Below, piece after piece: positions 1 to 7,186 of a DNA stretch of 28,757 bases. The notes beneath the pieces were generated by a model. It did no database searches. It was not told where the DNA came from and saw only the letters and a list, made by a program, of their open reading frames with translations. Origin of the DNA: Oscillospiraceae bacterium (GTDB lineage Bacteria > Bacillota > Clostridia > Oscillospirales > Ruminococcaceae); assembly GCA_016295545.1 (NCBI GenBank), contig JAEDLA010000002.1:1-28757 (forward strand), given 5' to 3'. Position numbers and translations under genes: made by a program. Each line of letters begins with the position of its first letter. Positions within the stretch are counted from its first letter, which is position 1.

Positions 1-13
1 CCTCTGGACTCTG

Positions 14-54
14 CCAAAGGGTTTATACCCTTTGGAAACCCACTTCGGCTTCGC
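14..54 (-). repeat. Dispersed hairpin repeat, copy 1
   Basis: An 8-bp perfect inverted repeat (CCAAAGGG, 14-21, with CCCTTTGG, 28-35) is followed by a conserved tail. Read on the minus strand, the tail starts GCGAAGCC and is shared with a second copy at 26840-26884, with two mismatches over the 27 bases up to the end of the first hairpin arm. It begins about 13 bp beyond the stop codon of the pectate lyase gene, so the hairpin may also help end that transcript, although there is no clean T-tract. Function beyond that is unknown. Confidence 0.6.
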
Positions 55-67
55 CATTAATAAGATA

Positions 68-2893
68 TTATTTTAAGTTTGCATTTATTATTTCCTGACG
101 CAGGAAAATCATATCGTAAATGTCAACAATATCATCTTCATTAATATCAGCTGCCTCAGCTTCCTCCTCTGTGAAAACCTTTCCGGCTAAGAGATGCTGA
201 CGAAGCAGTACGGCATCAGCGGCATTTACGCTGTTATCCCTGTTAATATCACCTTTCAGGGGAGCTTTCTCAATTGCGACAGTTTCTGCAATCCAGTTCT
301 GACAGGAAAATCCGTTGATTTCCCACTGCTGTATGTTTGCCCCTGAGCCTGTTTCAGCTCCGGCAACCTCAAGGCATTTTGTATATCTTCCTGCGGTTTT
401 GTCGTAGGAGCATCTTGTCTGTATCATATATGAACTGTCCGGATTCTTTACAAAGCGCATCATCTGAACATTTGTCGAGCTGTCACTTGCGGAGATTACT
501 GCATTGCCGTCAGAAATGGTTACATATTTACCGCTTTCAAGATTGGAGACGATGTAATAAAGGTCGCCCACAGCCGGTTTCAGCGTCCATGAATTCCACT
601 GGGCGGAGCTGTTTTCGCCGTTGCCGTTTGCTGTCCACTGCTGTATATTTGCTCCGTCTGTGTCATCGGCATTGCTTACCTCCATGTAAAGTCCGGAATT
701 GGCATTCTTAAACATATAGCTTACTGTTGTATCCATGACCTCACCGTCATAGGAGACTTCCTCCAGAATCCAGTCCTGACAGGAAGAACCTGTATCTCCC
801 CAGAGCTGACAGTTTGCTCCGTTATCGGAAGAAGCTGCCGATATCTCAACGAATAATTTTCCGTCAGTGCTGCAGGGGATTATCTTGTATGAGCCGTCGG
901 AATTCCGGGTAAGCATGAATTTCTGACTGTCAGTGCCCTTATATCCGTTTATGCAGATATTTGTACCGTTTGAGGCACTGCCGGCTAAGTCCATGACATA
1001 GCTTTTGTCTCCCACCATTGACTGGATATAGTAATATCCGTCTCCGGTGCCTGTAAACCGCCATGTATTCTGTGCAGCAGCTTCACTTGCTCCCCACTGC
1101 TGAATATTTGTACCGTTTTCTGCCTTTGCTTCTTCAACGTCAAGGTAAAGTCCGCTGTTTGAATTTTTTATCATGAAGTATGCATTAAGGGGCATTTCAG
1201 CAGGTGCAGCAACGTCCCATTTATCAACAGGTGCTGCCATGAATCCGGCTGAGCATACTCCGGCAGCAGCATAGCTGTTGTAGTTTATTTTGCCTGCTGA
1301 GGACTGGGCTCCGCTGTATGTAGTGCAGTAATTTTTTGCACTGTCGGCATTTTTTGCCTTGTAGCTGTTGCACGACGAGGGACGCCAGCTAAGCTCTGCA
1401 GCATTTGTCCGTTCAACGGAATATTTTGAGTTTATAAGCGTACAGCCGCTCTGTGCATACTGGGCAAGATATGTTACAGAAGCTGTGTCTCCTGCCTGAG
1501 ATGTCCTGTCATTGACAAGATAGCCACTGTTGCTGCCGCCGTCATAGTAGCCCGACTCATTGTAGAGCTTTGAGCCTGTATATACGGTAAATCCAAGACT
1601 GAAATTGTAAACATAGTTATTCAGCGCATGGAAACAGCCATAACGTATAAGTCCGGGCGCACGGGTAAGAGTGTCCTTGAAATAATTTGTTTCAATTGTT
1701 ACGCAGGGCTTGCCGTGATAGGCATTATATGCTTCATCGGAATCAGTGGGCTGACCGAACAGACAGCCGTATTCATGCAGACCAAATTTGCAGTTTGATA
1801 CAGTTGAGAAGTCAGCGTCCTGATAGATACAGAGGAACTTGTCATAGTCTGCAAGACCTGTTGCTGATGTATTCAGAGCGTTGTGTCCCTCAAAGGTTAT
1901 GTGGTCTACCCAGATATTGCTGCCGCAGGCAAAGTCCATGATATTATCCTCAATAAGTTCGGTATCATGGGAGATAGTCAGGTTTTTGATAATAAAGTTG
2001 CTGCCGTCACCATAGCTTGAACCGCCTTTTGAACGGAAGTAGACGTTGTAAAGTGAGTTTGCGCCGTAGCTTCCTATAACCGTCTTATTGGGGTGCATAT
2101 AAACGTATGCGCCGCTGAAATAATATGCTCCACGATAGTTGGTGCTGTATGAACCTGTATTTGAGATGTTCTTTGTAACAACGATAGTTTCAGCAGTATC
2201 GCTTGTGCAGGCAGCTTTCAGTTCTTCAAAGGTTGTTACCTCAACCACAGGACCTAAAAGTCCGCCCAGAGCTGACGCCTTGACATTGCCATTCATATCC
2301 TTTGAGTATCCGGCAAAGCCCTGTAATCCGGCACAGTTGAGCAGCCATTTCTGATTGTTTCCGCCGCTGTAGGCTGAAATAAATGTTGTGCTGTCTCCGG
2401 CAGTAAGAGCCATTGACTTGTCGGCGTAATTCACTATTTTATAATGCAGGTCATTTCCGTAGCTGTCCTTGTCCACCGGCTGAATGTACCAGTACTGGGA
2501 ATGGTCATTTTCGTTGCCGTAAATAACAGTTTCTGTACCGCCGGACAGTGAATAGCCATAGGGAGTAAGAAGTCTGCCTGAGGCAGCATTGACAATTTTG
2601 TAGTAGCTGCCGTTGGAGTCTGCTCCGCAGTAATCGATTCTCCACTGTTCGTTGAGAGTGCCTGTTTCAGCTGCAAGAGAAGCCGAGGTTTTATCGGCAG
2701 TATCAGCAGCGGTGAGATTTTTTGAATCATCGTAGAGGGCGAGATTCATAAGCTGAGGAGCATAATCTGCCGAAACAGCAGCAGCTTCCTCTGCCGGTGA
2801 AAAATCATGGGGAGCCGCTGTAATTACCGAAGTAATCACTACAGCGGCAGATAAAATGCCGGCGATGAGTTTTCTGAGAGGGGGGATTTTCAT
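68..2893 (-). CDS. Secreted dockerin-bearing pectate lyase (PL1) with ricin-type lectin modules
   Basis: This is predicted to cleave pectate by beta-elimination outside the cell and to dock onto a scaffoldin. The 941 residues run in order: signal peptide (about 1-35), ricin-B-like module (about 42-185), polysaccharide lyase family 1 beta-helix (about 195-560), two more ricin-type modules (about 569-710 and 724-868) and a C-terminal dockerin (880-941). PL1 marks seen are WVDH at 328-331 and the RAPGLIRYG stretch with R411 and R417, matching the conserved Arg region of the family. The ricin repeats show the usual NIQQW and QNW motifs. Both dockerin calcium loops fit DxNxDx6D (DINRDNSVNAAD and DINEDDIVDIYD). 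The ATG is preceded by AAAGGAAG at good spacing. A promoter at 3192-3220 would give a leader of about 290 nt that contains a MITE-like palindrome. PL1 is clear; exact substrate and calcium ligands were not traced. Confidence 0.92.
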   Translation of the reverse strand: MKIPPLRKLIAGILSAAVVITSVITAAPHDFSPAEEAAAVSADYAPQLMNLALYDDSKNLTAADTADKTSASLAAETGTLNEQWRIDYCGADSNGSYYKIVNAASGRLLTPYGYSLSGGTETVIYGNENDHSQYWYIQPVDKDSYGNDLHYKIVNYADKSMALTAGDSTTFISAYSGGNNQKWLLNCAGLQGFAGYSKDMNGNVKASALGGLLGPVVEVTTFEELKAACTSDTAETIVVTKNISNTGSYSTNYRGAYYFSGAYVYMHPNKTVIGSYGANSLYNVYFRSKGGSSYGDGSNFIIKNLTISHDTELIEDNIMDFACGSNIWVDHITFEGHNALNTSATGLADYDKFLCIYQDADFSTVSNCKFGLHEYGCLFGQPTDSDEAYNAYHGKPCVTIETNYFKDTLTRAPGLIRYGCFHALNNYVYNFSLGFTVYTGSKLYNESGYYDGGSNSGYLVNDRTSQAGDTASVTYLAQYAQSGCTLINSKYSVERTNAAELSWRPSSCNSYKAKNADSAKNYCTTYSGAQSSAGKINYNSYAAAGVCSAGFMAAPVDKWDVAAPAEMPLNAYFMIKNSNSGLYLDVEEAKAENGTNIQQWGASEAAAQNTWRFTGTGDGYYYIQSMVGDKSYVMDLAGSASNGTNICINGYKGTDSQKFMLTRNSDGSYKIIPCSTDGKLFVEISAASSDNGANCQLWGDTGSSCQDWILEEVSYDGEVMDTTVSYMFKNANSGLYMEVSNADDTDGANIQQWTANGNGENSSAQWNSWTLKPAVGDLYYIVSNLESGKYVTISDGNAVISASDSSTNVQMMRFVKNPDSSYMIQTRCSYDKTAGRYTKCLEVAGAETGSGANIQQWEINGFSCQNWIAETVAIEKAPLKGDINRDNSVNAADAVLLRQHLLAGKVFTEEEAEAADINEDDIVDIYDMIFLRQEIINANLK

Positions 2894-2912
2894 AAAAAAC
2901 TTCCTTTCTTTA

Positions 2913-3071
2913 TACTAATTCCATATCGTTCTGTTGAAAAAATTGTCTGATAGCGTTTCGTCAATCAAGGCGACTGACCGCAGACAGGCTGTCGCCTTTC
3001 AAGGGTTAGTCAACGCAGAGTGGCGGAACGATAGCTGACAAGTTTTTCAGCAGGTTGATGTGGAATTAGTA
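2913..3071. mobile_element. MITE-like palindromic element with 27-bp terminal inverted repeats
   Basis: The left end (CTAATTCCATATC, from 2915) and the right end (GATGTGGAATTAG, to 3069) are inverted copies extending inward about 27 bp to a shared GAAAAA/TTTTTC. TA dinucleotides flank both ends, as expected for TA-duplicating elements such as IS630/Tc1-mariner relatives. The interior is also palindromic, with AAGGCGAC (2967-2974) facing GTCGCCTT (2991-2998), so the whole 159 bp could fold into one long imperfect hairpin. There is no room for a transposase. Related ends occur at 24035-24048 and 27899-27962. It lies only a few bp 5' of the pectate lyase ribosome binding site, inside the predicted leader. 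The TA-duplicating parentage is inference. Confidence 0.75.
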
Positions 3072-3191
3072 TTAGATTTATAAACCGGAGCGTCCTGAGA
3101 AGAACGCTCTTATCAGTTTTGGGTGTAATTTTAGGTTACCTCTTAAAATCCAGTGCCTATGACATTACAAGCTGTTATTTAGTTTTTATTA

Positions 3192-3220
3192 ATTATATCA
3201 ATATTCCGTAAAAAAGTCAA
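3192..3220 (-). promoter_or_regulatory. Sigma-A promoter of the pectate lyase gene
   Basis: On the minus strand TTGACT (3215-3220) is followed, after exactly 17 bp, by TATAAT (3192-3197). Transcription would start near 3185. The -35 box lies 28 bp from the -35 box of the divergent promoter at 3249, so the two dockerin genes share one regulatory interval (3221-3248). A small stem (GAGCGT at 3088 with ACGCTC at 3104) lies in the leader between this promoter and the MITE. Confidence 0.7.
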
Positions 3221-3248
3221 CAGATTTTGTAAACATAAGAAAATGGTA

Positions 3249-3277
3249 TTGAAAAAATGTGCAAAAACTGGTATAAT
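3249..3277 (+). promoter_or_regulatory. Sigma-A promoter of the N-terminal-dockerin gene
   Basis: TTGAAA (3249-3254), a 17-bp spacer and a perfect TATAAT (3272-3277) predict a start near 3284. The transcript has a leader of about 190 nt before the ATG at 3478, containing the hydrolase remnant at 3354. Confidence 0.75.
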
Positions 3278-3353
3278 GAAAATATACGCACGTTGTTATC
3301 AAAGAGACACAGCTGATGATATCGGGAATAAACTGCATCAGAACGGAGGTATT

Positions 3354-3557
3354 ATGAACGTACTGAATATTCACGGCTACAGAGGAGATTCCCATAACTT
3401 CGCCTGTTCCGTGCTTGAAGAGCTTAATTGCAGGATTGTTTCATCTGACTTGAGACTATCTTTTAAGGAGGGCAGATATGAATATAAAAAAACTACTTGC
3501 ATCTTTGATTACAGCAGCTGTGGAAATCAGTGCTATTTCCTGTGCAGTTTCATCTGA
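3354..3557 (+). pseudogene. Remnant of an alpha/beta-hydrolase-like gene (leader ORF)
   Basis: An ATG with a good GGAGG site opens a frame starting MNVLNIHGYRGDSHNF. That resembles the N terminus of small RBBP9/YqiA-like alpha/beta-hydrolases: a beta-strand, HGYxG oxyanion region, then a helix and a second strand (CRIVSSD). Similarity seems to stop near residue 32-36. The frame then runs over the ribosome binding site and first 80 bp of the dockerin gene at 3478 in another frame and stops after 67 codons, without a nucleophile Ser or catalytic His. The simplest reading is a gene truncated when the dockerin gene was brought in. A functional leader peptide that affects translation of the next gene is the alternative. 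Family assignment rests on a short stretch. Confidence 0.4.
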
Positions 3558-4683
3558 GTCATATTCTGGTATTTCAGGTGATGTTAATTCAGACGGAGTT
3601 TTTAATATTGCAGATGCCGCAGCATTGCAGAAATGGCTGCTGAATGACGGAACAGAGCTTGACAGCTGGGAAATGGGAGACCTTTGTCAGGATAAGATTC
3701 TTGATGTATTTGACCTTTGTGTGATGAAAAGGGAACTGTCAGCTGCTCCTGTAAAGGGGAATACAATTAATGTCAGCACAACGGAAGAGCTGCGGAATGC
3801 TCTCGGAACTGTTTCAGCAGGGGATACTATTCTGCTTGCTGCCGGAGAATACCAGTGGGGGCAGAAAGGAACTGCCGGTTCACTTTTTATGTCATCAGCA
3901 GAGGGAACTGAGAAAGCTCCGATTACAATAAAAAGCATGGACAAATCATCTCCTGCAATTCTGAAAGGAACAGATTTTTCAGATGGAATGGCATTTTATA
4001 TTACGGGAGACCACTGGATTATTGAGGACCTTGTTTTTTGTGATGCAAAAAAGGGAATAATGCTTGATAACTCAAACTTTACAACGATAAAGAATGTTAC
4101 GGTTCATAATATAGGTGAGGAGGGTATCCATATCCGTGACGGAAGCTCAGATTGCTGTGTAATCGGAGCAAATGTATATGACTGCGGACTTCTTACAGCA
4201 AATCGTGGAGAGGGAATTTATATAGGAAGTGCAAAATCCACAACAGGATATGATTATGACTGCAGCAATAATCTTGTGCAAAGCTGTGTAATAGGTCCCG
4301 GTGTAACAGCAGAATGTGTTGATATAAAAGAGTACACAACGGGGAATATTATTGAAAACTGTACTATGTACGGCGGCGGAATTACTTCAGTTGACAGTTT
4401 TATTGACTTAAAAGGAAACGAAGCCGTTGTGCGTGATAATATTTTTTATGATGATGAAAATATAAATATAACTGATGCTGTACAGCTGCATTGTCAGGTT
4501 GAGGGCTGGGGATGCAATAATGAGATTTACGGAAATACAGCATATCTTACAGCAGAAACAGCCTATTTTGTTCGCTCATGGTCAGGAACGTCCTGTTCAG
4601 TATGGAATAATGTCCGGAATCCTGAATCAGATACTTATATGTACCGTGCATATAACGGAAGTACAATGTCGATAACAGATTAA
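3478..4683 (+). CDS. Secreted right-handed beta-helix protein with N-terminal dockerin, probable polysaccharide lyase
   Basis: The 401-residue protein has an export signal (about 1-24; a Cys follows AIS, so a weak lipobox is possible), a dockerin at about 34-90, and a beta-helix domain from about 95 to the end. The helix is made of short repeated strand-turn units rich in Asn/Asp and Ile (for example IIEDLVF, TIKNVTV, IIENCTM), as in uronate-cleaving lyases and related enzymes. Loop 1 of the dockerin (DVNSDGVFNIAD) is canonical; loop 2 (DLCQDKILDVFD) has Cys where Asn or Asp is usual. The dockerin is N-terminal, whereas most are C-terminal. The start is fixed by AAGGAGG just upstream. Its divergence from a pectate lyase suggests pectin or another uronic polysaccharide as substrate, which is inference; I did not identify a specific PL family or catalytic residues. 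Confidence 0.8.
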   Translation: MNIKKLLASLITAAVEISAISCAVSSESYSGISGDVNSDGVFNIADAAALQKWLLNDGTELDSWEMGDLCQDKILDVFDLCVMKRELSAAPVKGNTINVSTTEELRNALGTVSAGDTILLAAGEYQWGQKGTAGSLFMSSAEGTEKAPITIKSMDKSSPAILKGTDFSDGMAFYITGDHWIIEDLVFCDAKKGIMLDNSNFTTIKNVTVHNIGEEGIHIRDGSSDCCVIGANVYDCGLLTANRGEGIYIGSAKSTTGYDYDCSNNLVQSCVIGPGVTAECVDIKEYTTGNIIENCTMYGGGITSVDSFIDLKGNEAVVRDNIFYDDENINITDAVQLHCQVEGWGCNNEIYGNTAYLTAETAYFVRSWSGTSCSVWNNVRNPESDTYMYRAYNGSTMSITD

Positions 4684-4721
4684 AATTCATGTTCCATTCT
4701 GTAATTATATGAAAATGAAAC

Positions 4722-4754
4722 CAGCCGCAGCTTTTGATACTGCGGCTGAATTTT
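4722..4754 (+). terminator. Rho-independent terminator after the beta-helix gene
   Basis: A 9-bp perfect stem, CAGCCGCAG (4722-4730) with CTGCGGCTG (4740-4748), is followed by AATTTTAT, about 40 bp past the stop codon. The T-tract is short. Confidence 0.65.
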
Positions 4755-4770
4755 ATGTGCAGGGTGGAAG

Positions 4771-5203
4771 CATATTAAAGCACAATAAAGCGCATTAAAG
4801 CACATTGACGCACATTGGCAGTGTGCTTAATCAAACGGCTATATACAGGGGAAAAGTGCCTGTATTTTTATTTAAGCACATTAAGCACACTATTTCAGCA
4901 AATTAAAATGCAATTATGCTGAATAACTGTTTCTGTAATTAATATTAAATGATATAACTATAAAACATAACGCAGTATAGTGTAATTGTATTTATATTTA
5001 TTTATATTGATGCTTAATGGATAGATGAATATATGAGATTATTATTTTCAGTCTTTTGTGCATTTTGCATAATTTGTGCTTTTTTTCGGAGGGTAGTGTG
5101 CTTTATGTGCTTTTTGTGCTTTAATTCACAGATTCGCCTGAATACAGGCAAAAAAACGGTATCTGCAAAAGTGTGCTTTTATGTGCTTAAATGTGCTTAA
5201 ATT
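4771..5203. repeat. Two inverted arrays of a ~10-bp AAGCACA repeat around an AT-rich core
   Basis: This stretch has no credible gene apart from the last codons of 5187-6653. The left side has degenerate tandem units in exact 10-base register (CATATTAAAG, CACAATAAAG, CGCATTAAAG, CACATTGACG at 4771-4810), then one inverted GTGTGCTTAA (4821) and two more forward units at 4871-4890. The right side has the reverse complement units, near 5074, at 5096-5122 and in strict 10-base register at 5171-5200 (GTGTGCTTTT, ATGTGCTTAA, ATGTGCTTAA). The core (about 4900-5050) is very AT-rich. A hairpin with a T-tract (TACAGG 4844, CCTGTA 4859) and a second one (GCCTG 5136, CAGGC 5145) lie inside. The right array encodes the final KHI of the neighbouring protein. 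The two arrays could pair as a long stem or bind protein on one helix face. Confidence 0.7.
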
Positions 5204-6653
5204 CAATATGATAATTCAGTTCCTTTGCAATTTTCTCAGCGTCAGAAATTTTTATCGCCCGTACATAATGACGCTGGGACTGCTCGCCGTTAAAATAGAA
5301 GCCTAAATTGCATTTATGAAAAATCCGCTGAAAGGGCGTCTGAATGGCACTGATTTTAACAAGCCTGCTTTGCTCGGCGATAACTGTGTGAAAGGCAAAT
5401 CCCCTTGAATATTTTACAACAATTCTTTCGTCACAGATAGAAATACCGCTTGTAAAAAGTGAAGTCAGCTTGACTATTATCATCCATATTACAGGAATTT
5501 CAGCCATTATGAGCAGAAAATCCGCAAAATCCGCAAGCTTCGGGAAAAAGAAAGTTACAATAAGTGAAACAGGGTAAACAGCAGCGGCGGCAATGACAGG
5601 CTGCCATATATACTGCCAGAAGCTTGTAGGCTTCGGACGAAAATCCGGTTTTCTGCCTGCAAAAAGCTCAGCTTCCCCGACTCCGCTTATATGCTCGCCG
5701 GACTTTGCCTTTCTGATAGGAAAGAGCACCGGCAGCTGCCTGTTTACAGCTCCGTAGCCTGCACAGCTGATGTTGACAGTTACGGCACGGCAAAGCTTCA
5801 TGATAAGGCTCTGACGCAGGTCGGTATAATTAATATGTGAAGCGGTTATTCTGTACCGGCATCTTGTAAATGTACCGCAGATAATCTCAATTTTGCCGAT
5901 ATTTCCCTTTATACAGAAGCCGGAATATCTCAGCAGATTGAATATAAATGATATGAACCATGTCATAAGCAGGATAGCGCCTATACCTATTGCCGCTGTA
6001 GGAATATTCACGATAAGGAACTTCTGAAGCTTTGACATTTCCTGAGTTATTCTTTCAAGTGACACGGAAATTATATCTGTTGCAAGGTCACCGCCCTTGA
6101 AGAAAAAAGCAGCAAGGTAAACTGCGCCGGAAAAGCTGCTGGAAAAGAATACTGAAAAAAGAATGACAGAAAGAGGGTTAGCCTTATGCTGGAAATTCAT
6201 TTCTTCTGCCCCTTTTTTCACCGGCATTTTTTTAATAAGCTCATCGTAGACCTTTCGGCTGACCATAAGCTTCATATCGGAGGATTTAAAGATTCCTGCA
6301 CTTGTATCGCAGCTGATTTTCATACCTTTGAACGGACGGAGATAAAAGGAATGCTCTGCCGTAACAGAACTTATCCTTTCAAATGGAATCGATGTTATAA
6401 CCTTTACACAAACGCCGTCTTTGTGTATAATAGCCCTGTCGTTTATAGTGATAGTGGAAAAATGCCACCTGAGAAGTCCGAAAAGAAGGATAACAATGAT
6501 TACTGCAATATCAAACCATGCTCCTTTAAGCCAGCGGTAAAGCTTGTCGACATCAAGGGTTGCGGCATAAATACCTCTGATAAGCGGAAATATAAGGAGC
6601 CATATATTTTTCGCAGAGTACCTGAGAATCCTCAGAGGGTGTTCATGGTACAA
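5187..6653 (-). CDS. YdbT-like membrane protein with three bacterial PH (bPH_2/DUF304) domains
   Basis: The 488-residue protein alternates hydrophobic membrane segments with three PH-like domains. These are at about 75-135 (TITINDRAIIHKDG), about 250-305 (GFCIKGNIGKIEIICG) and about 405-485 (ISICDERIVVKYSRG, then the IQTPFQRIFHKCNLGF signature near the C terminus). This is the architecture of Bacillus YdbT, whose biochemical role is poorly defined. It starts with TTG: the upstream gene ends TGA, one base follows, then TTG, with AGGTGGAG placed in the last codons of the upstream gene, so the pair is translationally coupled. The nearby ATG is out of frame. The 3' end runs into the 10-bp repeat array, which supplies its last residues. 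Role in surface stress or protein secretion is only by analogy. Confidence 0.82.
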   Translation of the reverse strand: MYHEHPLRILRYSAKNIWLLIFPLIRGIYAATLDVDKLYRWLKGAWFDIAVIIVILLFGLLRWHFSTITINDRAIIHKDGVCVKVITSIPFERISSVTAEHSFYLRPFKGMKISCDTSAGIFKSSDMKLMVSRKVYDELIKKMPVKKGAEEMNFQHKANPLSVILFSVFFSSSFSGAVYLAAFFFKGGDLATDIISVSLERITQEMSKLQKFLIVNIPTAAIGIGAILLMTWFISFIFNLLRYSGFCIKGNIGKIEIICGTFTRCRYRITASHINYTDLRQSLIMKLCRAVTVNISCAGYGAVNRQLPVLFPIRKAKSGEHISGVGEAELFAGRKPDFRPKPTSFWQYIWQPVIAAAAVYPVSLIVTFFFPKLADFADFLLIMAEIPVIWMIIVKLTSLFTSGISICDERIVVKYSRGFAFHTVIAEQSRLVKISAIQTPFQRIFHKCNLGFYFNGEQSQRHYVRAIKISDAEKIAKELNYHIEFKHI

Positions 6654-6654
6654 T

Positions 6655-7095
6655 TCACTCCACCTCGCTGTAATAATTTCCTGAAATTTTCAGGATTTCC
6701 TGCATATCGTCATATCTGAGGAAAAACATTGTAAATGTTCCTCCGTAAACATAGAATACAAGAAAATTAAGACCGGTTATCCGTGAAAAGGGCGTCTGAA
6801 CAGTCGTTGAATACTGAATCGAGGAATATTTTATAGTCTGACTTTTTTTAAAGAAAACTCCGGTGCATTTTTTTATTCCATTTTCATCGGCATGGTAGGA
6901 CAGATTTGAAAAATAAAGGGGGAGATACACTGCAATTACTGCAATTGCAGCTGCGGCGAAAAAAATACTCAGCACAAGCATAAGCACATAAATTTTAATG
7001 AATATTTTTGCTGCAGCAATGAGAATCAGGGCGACTGCGGTAACAGCGACTCTCAGAACAGTAAGACTTCGCCTGTCAGGATAGTAAATTTTCAT
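6655..7095 (-). CDS. YdbS-like small membrane protein with one bacterial PH domain
   Basis: Two N-terminal membrane segments (about residues 12-60) are followed by one PH-like domain (about 68-140) with the typical KKSQTIKYSSIQYSTTVQTP and SRITGLNFLVFYVYG pattern of DUF304 proteins. At 146 residues it matches the small partner of YdbS-YdbT pairs, and it sits one base upstream of its larger partner. The ATG follows GGAGGAG at ideal distance, and a promoter lies at 7138-7167. The two proteins probably form a membrane complex; no enzymatic residues are apparent. Confidence 0.8.
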   Translation of the reverse strand: MKIYYPDRRSLTVLRVAVTAVALILIAAAKIFIKIYVLMLVLSIFFAAAAIAVIAVYLPLYFSNLSYHADENGIKKCTGVFFKKSQTIKYSSIQYSTTVQTPFSRITGLNFLVFYVYGGTFTMFFLRYDDMQEILKISGNYYSEVE

Positions 7096-7137
7096 TAAGC
7101 TCCTCCGGAATATATTTCTTCTTCATTAATATTATAT

Positions 7138-7167
7138 ATTATACCACATTTTTCAAATTCATTTCAA
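7138..7167 (-). promoter_or_regulatory. Promoter of the YdbS-YdbT pair
   Basis: On the minus strand TTGAAA (7162-7167), an 18-bp spacer and TATAAT (7138-7143) lie about 43 bp before the ATG at 7095. I saw no convincing separate promoter for the divergent AGCS gene. Confidence 0.6.
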
Positions 7168-7186
7168 GTATCTGAGGGAGAAATTT

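Noticed and set aside
4771..5203. CRISPR array
   Set aside because: Units are about 10 bp, directly adjacent and degenerate, with no unique spacers and no cas genes.
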